From assembly GCA_031278025.1 (NCBI GenBank), contig JAITLF010000090.1, forward strand, positions 1 to 5,448: a stretch of DNA of 5,448 nucleotides, given 5' to 3'. The notes beneath the pieces were generated by a model. That model saw only the letters and a list, made by a program, of their open reading frames with translations, made no database searches and was not told the DNA's origin. Both the position numbers and the translations under genes were made by a program. This stretch comes from Treponema sp. Lineage in GTDB: Bacteria > Spirochaetota > Spirochaetia > Treponematales > Breznakiellaceae. Of this stretch, positions 1 to 5,448 are shown piece after piece (position 1 is the first letter of the stretch; every line of letters begins with the position of its first letter).

Positions 1-376
1 CGCCGAGGTAGCGGTTCAGTATGCCCTGTATCCGGCCGGCTTTTTCCGGGGGCGGAAGCGAGTCCGGCACCATGCCGTTTACCCCGGTAACATAGGCCTT
101 GTCGGCGTCTTCCGCGGTAAAGGTGTCGGCGTGCAGGACGATGACAGGACAGCCCTTTCTGGGGCGATCCTGACGCACAAACTGTACTATGGCTTTCCAG
201 TGCCGGGGAAAGTCGCAGGCGCTGATGATAATCGCATCGGGATTTACCTCCTCGATGTTGTCCATGGCTTTGAGCGCCTGGCTGTAATGGATGATTTCGA
301 GCGGGATGGAAAGCCGGGTATCTTCGGCGATTCCTCCAAGAGATTCCAGCGAAGCGCAAATTGCCATCAGTTTCAT
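1..376 (-). CDS. Partial receiver-like (pseudo-receiver) protein, N-terminal 125 codons
   Basis: An open frame runs from an ATG at 376 to the left edge without a stop, so the C-terminus lies outside the window. The start begins MKLMAICASLESLGG. Its ATG overlaps the TGA of the upstream gene (ATGA), and GGGGA lies four bases before the ATG at 385-381, so the start is well supported. The fragment alternates strands and helices like a CheY-type receiver: strand 1 at about residues 2-8, a hydrophobic strand DAIII at 47-51 followed by a Pro at 57, a strand CPVIVL at 76-81, then an AxxxGVNGMV stretch near 94-103 like the AGADDYL region of receivers. The phosphorylation residues are not where expected: Ala53 sits at the usual Asp position four before the Pro, the acidic pair after strand 1 is missing, and there is no KP motif after the last strand. 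It would therefore be a phosphorylation-independent receiver-like domain in the cytoplasm. Some spirochaete proteins of this style carry a C-terminal PilZ (c-di-GMP binding) domain; that is a guess here. The coding call is firm, the family call moderate. Confidence 0.75.
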   Translation of the reverse strand, partial: MKLMAICASLESLGGIAEDTRLSIPLEIIHYSQALKAMDNIEEVNPDAIIISACDFPRHWKAIVQFVRQDRPRKGCPVIVLHADTFTAEDADKAYVTGVNGMVPDSLPPPEKAGRIQGILNRYLG

Positions 377-1392
377 TCTGTCCCCAGGTTGAGTACCACA
401 TAATCCGTAATAGTCCAGATATTGTCCCTGCGGCGCAGGGTATAGGTGTAACGTTTTCTTTCGATGTAGTCGCCCGAGGGTACTCTGAATTTCTCGAGCA
501 CTACTACGGTACCTTCTTCCGCGCCGTAACTGGTCCGCTCAATGGTATACTCCGTCGGAATGGTGGCTATATCCCCGTCTATCACGGCGCTTTGAAGCTC
601 TTCCCGGTAACGGGCGATCATGCGGCGGCGGCCCTCCTCGGATTCCGCCTGCCACTGGCGGGCGCGGGCGCCGCTGCGCGACAAAAGGGATTCCAGATCA
701 AGGTAGAGGAAGAACTTTTCCCACTGGGATTTTTGCCGGGCCGTAAGCATATAGTCTACCACCTCGTCGGGGGGGAGCGCCTCGCGCACCAGTACCGCGT
801 TGGTTTCCACGTCCATTTCCAGGGGGATACCGTCCGGGCCGGGAATTGAGGGGGGCCGCAGGTTGAGTGAAAGCCGGTTCGATTCCAGGGTACCGCCGTG
901 AATCACCGCCTCCCGCGCCGCGAGCGGGCCCCGGTAAAGGCCGGGAAAGAGCCGGGCCTGCACCACATAGGCCCCGCTGTTCCTGAAATCTACATAGTCC
1001 CGTATATCTTCCACAAAGGAAAAGGATTCGCCGCTTTCTACCGCGACTTCCCGGAAAAAAACCTGCTGGTAACCGGCCCTCTTGCGGACAAGCGGCGGCG
1101 CGGCTTCCAGGGGCCTGTTGGAAACGGTGCGCACGTCAAAATCCACGGAAAAGGCCCGGTCGTCGGCCAGATGGAAGCTGTAACCGGCGGGCCCCCTATT
1201 GGCGACGGTTACCTGGACAAGGATGGGGGCTTCGGCCAGGTAGTAGACCCGCTTGTCAAAAAAGCGGATCGTAAGTTCGATGTTTTCCGCGGAAAAGACC
1301 GGGAAAGCGTTAAAAACGCCCAAAGCGCAGCACAGGGAGAAAAACAAGAGGCGCGCCGCAAGGCGCGTTACCGGCTTTTTATTTTCAATCAC
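373..1392 (-). CDS. Exported protein of unknown function, Ig-like N-terminal half and possible NTF2-like C-terminus
   Basis: I do not recognise a named family. The 339-residue protein begins with a basic segment (KK at 5-6, Arg10, Arg14), a hydrophobic core at about 15-33 and a likely signal peptidase I site after Ala35 (VFSA before EN), so the mature protein should be in the periplasm or outside. Two Cys at 21-22 lie inside the hydrophobic core with Leu before them, a poor lipobox. Residues 37-180 are rich in beta strands with phrases such as LVQVTVANRG, a late GxYVV strand and AxLFPG, consistent with an Ig-like or macroglobulin-like beta sandwich. Residues 205-270 are helical and charged, and 280-339 form strands ending in RRRDNIWTITDYVV, a pattern seen in NTF2-like folds. 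The start is GTG, chosen because GGAG lies seven bases upstream at 1403-1400 and the signal peptide follows at once. It is first in a leftward operon, and its stop overlaps the next start by four bases. Export and the coding call are well supported; the fold calls are inferences from pattern only. Confidence 0.85.
   Translation of the reverse strand: MIENKKPVTRLAARLLFFSLCCALGVFNAFPVFSAENIELTIRFFDKRVYYLAEAPILVQVTVANRGPAGYSFHLADDRAFSVDFDVRTVSNRPLEAAPPLVRKRAGYQQVFFREVAVESGESFSFVEDIRDYVDFRNSGAYVVQARLFPGLYRGPLAAREAVIHGGTLESNRLSLNLRPPSIPGPDGIPLEMDVETNAVLVREALPPDEVVDYMLTARQKSQWEKFFLYLDLESLLSRSGARARQWQAESEEGRRRMIARYREELQSAVIDGDIATIPTEYTIERTSYGAEEGTVVVLEKFRVPSGDYIERKRYTYTLRRRDNIWTITDYVVLNLGTE
381..385 (-). 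promoter_or_regulatory. Ribosome binding site for the receiver-like gene, inside the preceding gene
   Basis: GGGGA on the minus strand ends four bases before the ATG at 376-374. It lies in the last codons of the exported-protein gene, so termination at the overlapping TGA and re-initiation at the ATG are probably coupled. Confidence 0.6.
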
Positions 1393-1399
1393 AATACAA

Positions 1400-1403
1400 C
1401 TCC
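1400..1403 (-). promoter_or_regulatory. Ribosome binding site deciding the GTG start of the exported-protein gene
   Basis: On the minus strand the sequence GGCGGAG is followed by seven bases and then GTG at 1392-1390. This spacing is standard for a Shine-Dalgarno site. It supports the GTG start, which is directly followed by the basic part of the signal peptide. Confidence 0.7.
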
Positions 1404-1498
1404 GCCAGGGGAAATCCTGTATTCATCATCACCAGGGGGGTAGCCGGAGACCCCGCAGCGCCGCCTACGAAACAGATGGCGCGAGGAGGCTCCGGCGC

Positions 1499-1557
1499 AG
1501 GGGGGCCGGAAAACGGCCGCTTCCGCTTGCACCCGCCGTCCGGTAACAGGCCCCCCT
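1499..1557. repeat. Inverted repeat with 9-bp arms in the mfd upstream region
   Basis: AGGGGGGCC at 1499-1507 is the exact reverse complement of GGCCCCCCT at 1549-1557, with 41 bases between. A smaller hairpin, GGCCG-GAAAA-CGGCC at 1504-1518, shares four bases with the left arm, so the two structures exclude each other. No T-run follows on either strand, so it does not look like an intrinsic terminator. It lies just upstream of the mfd promoter and could be an operator, a transcript fold from an unseen upstream start, or chance in GC-rich DNA. Confidence 0.45.
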
Positions 1558-1580
1558 TTAAATTTACCGCATTTCCGCCC

Positions 1581-1609
1581 TTAATACAAAAACACTTTTA
1601 TAGTATAGT
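1581..1609 (+). promoter_or_regulatory. Predicted sigma-70 promoter of mfd
   Basis: A -35-like TTAATA (1581-1586) and a -10-like TATAGT (1604-1609) are separated by 17 bases, the optimal distance. Each differs from consensus at two or fewer positions. A second TATAGT overlaps at 1599-1604 but has no matching -35. The predicted start of transcription is near 1616, leaving only about 8-9 bases before the mfd ATG. The site lies in the only AT-rich patch of the spacer, which adds support. Confidence 0.55.
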
Positions 1610-1624
1610 GATCGGCATATCTTT

Positions 1625-4600
1625 ATGAATACCTTATCTTTTCCTGCGTCTCTTTCAATGATAGATTCACACGCGCCCCTGGTCCGGGTCCGTGAACTCT
1701 TTGAAACGGGAAAATTCCCCATGGAACTGGAGGCGGCCGAGGGGTCGTTTACCGCGTTCCTCCTGGCCCGGCTTTTTTCGGCGGCTCCCGGCGTCTTTGT
1801 GGCCGTTACTCCTACGGAGCGGGAGGCCGAGGACCTTGCGGGGGACCTGGAAAGCCTGGGGGCCCCGGCGGCGATTCTTCCCTGGTGGGGGACTATGGCA
1901 TACCGGGAAATGGCCCCCCTGTCCACGGTATTTGGGGAGCGGACCCGTGTGTTGAGCGATCTGGCCCTGGGCCGGCCGGGCATAGTGCTGGTTCCGGAAC
2001 GGGCCTTCCTTACCCCGCTGCCGCCGGCTTCGTATATACGGGATCTTTTAGTCCGGGTGAAGACCGGGGATACCATCGATACGCCGGCCCTGGCCCGTAC
2101 CCTGGTAAGTTACGGTTATACCCGTGTGCCCCGTGTCCAGGTTCACGGGGAGTTCGCCCTGCGCGGCGAGGTGTTCGATATTTTGATGGGGGGCGACGAG
2201 GCGGCCGTCCGTGTCCTGTTCGATTTTGACAAGGTGCAATCGATCAGATTCTTCGACCCTGTTGATCAGACGACTATAGCGCCGAAGGGCCGGGAAATGC
2301 CCGATTATCAAAGGCCCAATGGGGGCCTGGTGATCCGCCCGCTTAAGGAAGTGGTCTGGACCGACGACCGCATACTTGCCCTGAGCCGCCTTCTTGAGGG
2401 CGCGGAGGAATTTACCAACAACGGTAAAGCCTGCCTGGAAGATCTGATGGCCCGCCGTACCACCGCCGGGGAAGAGCTGCTCTTCCCGCTGGCCTTTGAA
2501 GACGGCGCGGCAGCGTTGACCGATTATCTTGACGGCGACGCCGTTGTTTTTTTCCTGGACCGCGAGCGTCTTGAAAACGCCCAGGGTACGCTTGAACGGG
2601 AATACGGCGGCCTTTACCGCCAGGCCCGGGGAGGCGGTGGCGGGGCCGGCGGCGGTACTAACGGCGGGGCCGCCAATTCCGGGCGCGAGGTTCCCGCCCC
2701 GTCGCGGATACTGCTCCGTTTCGACGATCTGGCAAAGCGCGCGGAAAGGCGGGTTTCGTTTATGAGCATCAGGGGGGACGGGAAAGATTCCGAAACCCGG
2801 CTTTCCCTGGGCTGCGATCCGCCGCGCAGCTTCTTCGGGAACATCGACTACCTGAACGAGGAATTCGGCAATCTGCTCGAACAGGGCTGGCAGCTTGTGG
2901 TCGCGGCCGAGTCCGAGGCGCAGGCGGCCCGGATTCGGGAGCTGTTCGGGGACAGGGAAGCTCTGACGCCGGGTAAAACCGCGCCGCCGGCCCTTGCGGT
3001 GGAGGCCCTGCCGCTTTCTTCGGGCTTCGCGCTGAGCGGCGTAAGGCTTATGGTGGTGCAGGAAAACGAGATATTCGGCCGCAGGAAACGCGCGCCCCGC
3101 TCGCTGCGGCAGGTTAAAAGCGCCGCCATAGATACCTTTGTGGAACTGAACCCCGGCGATTATGTGGTCCATGTCAATTACGGCATCGGGCTTTTCAAGG
3201 GGATCGAGCGGATCAGGGCGCTGGGCCATGAGCGGGATTATGTCAAGATCGAATACCTGGGGGACGAGGTAGTATTTGTACCGATAGAACAGGTGAACAT
3301 GGTTCAGCGCTACATCGGCAGCGAGGGCGCGCCGCCCCGGCTGGACAAGCTGGGGTCCAAAAACTGGGAGAACCGGAAAAACCGGGTGAGCAGATCCGTT
3401 GAGGACATCGCCCGGCGTCTGGTAACGCTCTATTCAAAACGAAAGGCCGCCCGGGGTTTCGCGTTTCCCAAAGATACCGAATGGCAGACCATGTTCGAGG
3501 CGGCCTTTCCCTTTGAGGAAACGGCCGATCAGCTCCGCTGTGTGGAAGAAATCAAAGAAGACATGGAGAGCCCGCACCCCATGGACCGGCTGATCTGCGG
3601 GGACGTGGGCTACGGCAAAACCGAGGTGGCGATGCGGGCCTGTTTTAAGGCGATAATGGGGGGAAAGCAGGCGGCCTTTCTCGCGCCCACCACGATCCTC
3701 GCCGAGCAGCACTACGAAAATTTCCGGGAGCGGTTTTCCCGTTTTCCGGTGCGCGTAGGGATGCTGTCGCGCTTTGTGGATCGAAAGACCACCCGGCAGG
3801 TTCTGGAACAGTTAAAGGCAGGACAGATAGACATACTGGTGGGAACCCACCGGATCATTCAGAAGGATGTGGTTTTTAGGGATCTGGGGTTTATGGTCAT
3901 CGACGAGGAACAGCGTTTCGGCGTCAAGGACAAGGAGCGCCTTAAGGAAATGAAAACCAACATAGACTGCCTTACCCTGAGCGCTACCCCCATACCGCGC
4001 ACCCTGCACATGAGCCTCCTCAAGATCCGCGACATGAGCCTCCTTGCCACGCCCCCGCGAAACCGGCACCCTATTGAGACTACCATTGAGGAGTGGAACG
4101 AGGAACGGATCGCCGGGGCCATACGCAGGGAAGTTGAGCGGGGGGGGCAGATATTTTTCCTGCACAACAGGATAGAGAGCCTGCGGGAAACACGCATACT
4201 CCTTGAACATCTGGTACCGGAAATGCTCGTGGATACGGCCCACGGCCAGATGGACAGCCAGGAACTGGAGGACGTGATGCACCGGTTCGTCCACGGGGGT
4301 TTCCACGTGCTTGTTTCCACAACGATAATCGAAAACGGCATAGACATACCCAACGTGAACACGATTATCATAGACCGGGCCGATATGTACGGCGTTTCCC
4401 AGCTCTACCAGCTCCGGGGCAGGGTCGGCCGTTCGGACCGGGTGGCCTATGCATACCTTTTCTACCCCAAAGACAAGACTTTAACCGAGCTTGCCATGAA
4501 ACGCCTCCAGGTAATATCGGATTTTACGGAGCTGGGTTCCGGCTTTAAGATCGCCATGAAAGACCTGGAGATACGCGGCGCGGGGAACCTTTTGGGACGC

Positions 4601-5143
4601 GAACAGTCCGGCGATATTTATTCCGTCGGCTTCGACCTTTACCTTCACCTGCTCGACGAAGCCATACGCCGGCTGGAGGACGAGCACTACGAGGCGGAAA
4701 ACGAGACCCTGCTGGAACTGGAGTATTCGGGCTTTATCCCCGACAGCTACATAGACGGCCCCCAGGAAAAGATGGAAGTCTACAAGAAGATCGCCGCGGT
4801 CAAGACCAGGGACGAACTGGAGGGCCTCCACGCCGAACTCTTGGACCGTTTCGGCCCGCCCCCGGACGAGGCCGCCTCCCTGCTTTCGCTTGCGGAGATA
4901 CGCATCATCTGCCGTGAAATTTCGGTCGCCTCGATGAAAGAACGGGCGGGCCAGGTCCGCGTGGAATTCGGCAAGGTCGCCAAAGTCTCGATAGACCGGC
5001 TCCTGCGGCTTATGAAGGAAAGTTCCGGCAAGGTAAAGCTCGACCCCAAAGCGCCGAACGTACTGGTCCTGCATACCGGAAGCATCGGCCTTAAAGAAAA
5101 GAGCGAGTTTATCCGCGAGAAGCTGGCCGCGCTGGCGGGTTAG
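1625..5143 (+). CDS. mfd: Transcription-repair coupling factor Mfd (TRCF), complete
   Basis: Mfd is a cytoplasmic ATP-driven DNA translocase that finds RNA polymerase stalled at template lesions, pushes it off and recruits UvrA for nucleotide excision repair. At 1172 residues it has the usual family length. Domains in order: a UvrB-like N-terminal module at about 20-330, with the UvrA-contact region near 160-215 (HGEFALRGEVFDIL, with Arg180 and Arg196 at positions aligning with UvrA-contact arginines of E. coli Mfd); a Gly-rich linker at 336-351; a degenerate domain at about 360-490; the CarD-like polymerase-interacting domain at about 505-570 (LNPGDYVVHVNYGIG); the RecG-like motor at about 620-960; and the C-terminal TRCF domain at about 1030-1140. 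The motor motifs are intact: Walker A GDVGYGKT at 659-666, DEEQ at 760-763, SATPIPRTL at 786-794, and QLRGRVGR at 929-936 followed by the translocation motif region. The ATG at 1625 gives a family-like N-terminus but has no clear ribosome binding site; Met12 (1658) has none either. The stop is TAG. The gene stands alone, divergent from the left pair and convergent with the right gene. An 8-G run lies at 4140-4147. Confidence 0.98.
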   Translation: MNTLSFPASLSMIDSHAPLVRVRELFETGKFPMELEAAEGSFTAFLLARLFSAAPGVFVAVTPTEREAEDLAGDLESLGAPAAILPWWGTMAYREMAPLSTVFGERTRVLSDLALGRPGIVLVPERAFLTPLPPASYIRDLLVRVKTGDTIDTPALARTLVSYGYTRVPRVQVHGEFALRGEVFDILMGGDEAAVRVLFDFDKVQSIRFFDPVDQTTIAPKGREMPDYQRPNGGLVIRPLKEVVWTDDRILALSRLLEGAEEFTNNGKACLEDLMARRTTAGEELLFPLAFEDGAAALTDYLDGDAVVFFLDRERLENAQGTLEREYGGLYRQARGGGGGAGGGTNGGAANSGREVPAPSRILLRFDDLAKRAERRVSFMSIRGDGKDSETRLSLGCDPPRSFFGNIDYLNEEFGNLLEQGWQLVVAAESEAQAARIRELFGDREALTPGKTAPPALAVEALPLSSGFALSGVRLMVVQENEIFGRRKRAPRSLRQVKSAAIDTFVELNPGDYVVHVNYGIGLFKGIERIRALGHERDYVKIEYLGDEVVFVPIEQVNMVQRYIGSEGAPPRLDKLGSKNWENRKNRVSRSVEDIARRLVTLYSKRKAARGFAFPKDTEWQTMFEAAFPFEETADQLRCVEEIKEDMESPHPMDRLICGDVGYGKTEVAMRACFKAIMGGKQAAFLAPTTILAEQHYENFRERFSRFPVRVGMLSRFVDRKTTRQVLEQLKAGQIDILVGTHRIIQKDVVFRDLGFMVIDEEQRFGVKDKERLKEMKTNIDCLTLSATPIPRTLHMSLLKIRDMSLLATPPRNRHPIETTIEEWNEERIAGAIRREVERGGQIFFLHNRIESLRETRILLEHLVPEMLVDTAHGQMDSQELEDVMHRFVHGGFHVLVSTTIIENGIDIPNVNTIIIDRADMYGVSQLYQLRGRVGRSDRVAYAYLFYPKDKTLTELAMKRLQVISDFTELGSGFKIAMKDLEIRGAGNLLGREQSGDIYSVGFDLYLHLLDEAIRRLEDEHYEAENETLLELEYSGFIPDSYIDGPQEKMEVYKKIAAVKTRDELEGLHAELLDRFGPPPDEAASLLSLAEIRIICREISVASMKERAGQVRVEFGKVAKVSIDRLLRLMKESSGKVKLDPKAPNVLVLHTGSIGLKEKSEFIREKLAALAG
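2630..2677 (+). repeat. Low-complexity Gly-rich stretch within mfd (residues 336-351)
   Basis: The DNA is a run of GGC/GGT/GGG-type codons encoding five Gly, Ala, three Gly, then Thr, Asn and further Gly/Ala. It falls between the UvrB-like N-terminal module and the next domain, where a flexible linker can be tolerated. I recall no such Gly tract in well-known Mfd proteins. It may have grown by triplet slippage. Confidence 0.7.
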
Positions 5144-5153
5144 GGGGCGCGGC

Positions 5154-5173
5154 GGAAACCCGGTTGGGTTTCC
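5154..5173. terminator. Probable bidirectional terminator hairpin between mfd and the convergent gene
   Basis: GGAAACCC (5154-5161), loop GGTT, and GGGTTTCC (5166-5173) form a perfect 8-bp stem eleven bases after the mfd stop and about twenty bases after the stop of the opposing gene. The site is where a shared terminator would be expected. There is no T-run after the stem on either strand, so it is not a classical intrinsic terminator; it might work as a U-less terminator, a 3' end stabiliser, or with Rho. Confidence 0.5.
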
Positions 5174-5192
5174 AAATGTTCAAATGCGGCCG

Positions 5193-5448
5193 TTACCGCG
5201 CCGAGTGTTCTATGGCCAGAAGCAGGCCCAGCACCGCCCGGTTGTTGGGCATGACCGCGCTGAAGGCGAGGCGCTCACCGGCGTAGCGGGCCCTGGCCGG
5301 GGGTATGTAGTCAGACCCCACCGCCCGGGCCACCCGCCCGGGAAAGCCGCCCCCTTCCTTCTCAAACCGGGCCCGCACCGCATCAATGTCAAGTTCCCGC
5401 TTGGCGAATAACACCACCAGGTAATCAAGGCCGGTTATGTTGTCCAGT
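5193..5448 (-). CDS. C-terminal 84 codons of a protein entering from the right edge, resembling a DUF4384-type C-terminus
   Basis: An open minus-strand frame runs from the right edge to a TAA at 5195-5193; its true start is outside the window. The visible part begins LDNITGLDYLVVLFAK and has LDID, then FPGRVARAVGSDYIPP, and ends in LLLAIEHSAR. The order strand (YLVVLFAK), helix (DIDAVRARFEKEG), FxxRVxxAVG helix and a final hydrophobic strand ending in IEH reminds me of the C-terminal part of DUF4384-type domains, which often sit at the end of surface or periplasmic proteins in spirochaetes and Bacteroidetes. That match is from memory and unsure; no catalytic residues can be named. The continuous frame to the edge, the codon pattern matching its neighbours and the convergent layout with a hairpin between the stops support a real gene. 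Confidence 0.7.
   Translation of the reverse strand, partial: LDNITGLDYLVVLFAKRELDIDAVRARFEKEGGGFPGRVARAVGSDYIPPARARYAGERLAFSAVMPNNRAVLGLLLAIEHSAR

Larger units (their letters stand above)
1393..1624. other. Divergent intergenic region between the exported-protein gene and mfd
   Basis: This 232-base spacer separates two divergent genes and must hold both promoters. The part next to mfd (about 1557-1624) is AT-rich and carries a sigma-70-like promoter. The rest is GC-rich, with no convincing coding frame, and includes two copies of CAGGGGGG (1433-1440 and 1498-1505), a C6 run at 1551-1556 and an inverted repeat. I could not find a clear promoter for the leftward gene; any -10 and -35 must be weak or of another sigma class. 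Confidence 0.7.

Noticed and set aside
361..849. Plus-strand open frames opposite the exported-protein gene (361-849, 898-1443)
   Set aside because: They mirror the minus-strand gene, which has a signal peptide, ribosome binding site and coupled downstream start. The plus-strand products show no domain.
1325..1334. A possible lipoprotein signal at Cys21-Cys22 of the exported protein
   Set aside because: The residue before the first Cys is Leu and the Cys pair sits in the middle of the hydrophobic core rather than at its end, so it does not fit even a relaxed spirochaete lipobox. A signal peptidase I site after Ala35 fits better.
1499..1557. An intrinsic terminator in the divergent spacer
   Set aside because: No gene is transcribed toward it from either side, and no T-run follows either arm.
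2048..3229. A 393-codon open frame on the minus strand inside mfd
   Set aside because: It lies wholly antisense to conserved Mfd domains. Long antisense frames are expected opposite a GC-rich gene with strong codon bias. The predicted protein is rich in Arg, Gly, Ala and Pro and shows no recognisable domain.
3812..5085. Several minus-strand open frames opposite the second half of mfd
   Set aside because: They overlap each other in different frames and lie opposite the intact helicase motifs, so they are shadows of the real gene.
5173..5186. Short direct repeat CAAATG-TT-CAAATG after the mfd hairpin
   Set aside because: Six-base copies are too short to distinguish from chance, and no mobile-element ends or coding features adjoin them.

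Overview
The 5.4-kb window holds one complete, well-known housekeeping gene, mfd (transcription-repair coupling factor, 1172 codons, + strand), flanked by less familiar genes on the minus strand. GC content is high. The Mfd sequence, the style of the flanking proteins (an exported beta-rich protein next to a degenerate receiver-like protein) and the compact layout suggest a spirochaete, probably a Treponema-like lineage. This is an impression from remembered sequence style, not a search result, and I hold it with moderate confidence.

Layout from left to right. (1) 1-376, minus strand: the first 125 codons of a receiver-like protein that runs off the left edge. Its start codon overlaps the stop of the next gene as ATGA. 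(2) 373-1392, minus strand: a 339-residue secreted or periplasmic protein of unknown function, with an Ig-like first half and a possible NTF2-like end. These two genes form a translationally coupled operon reading leftward. (3) 1393-1624: a divergent intergenic region with short G/C homopolymers, an inverted repeat and an AT-rich sigma-70-type promoter for mfd. (4) 1625-5143, plus strand: mfd, with all helicase motifs intact. (5) 5144-5192: a short convergent spacer with a perfect 8-bp hairpin. (6) 5193-5448, minus strand: the C-terminal 84 codons of a gene entering from the right edge, resembling the end of DUF4384-type proteins.

Mfd stands alone as a monocistronic unit. It recognises RNA polymerase stalled at DNA lesions, displaces it and recruits UvrA. 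The leftward pair is functionally unassigned. I see no mobile element, CRISPR array, tRNA, rRNA or evident new defence system. The points most worth checking are an 8-G run inside the helicase region of mfd, a very short mfd leader without a ribosome binding site, a Gly-rich insertion in Mfd, and the degenerate receiver-like protein coupled to an exported protein.
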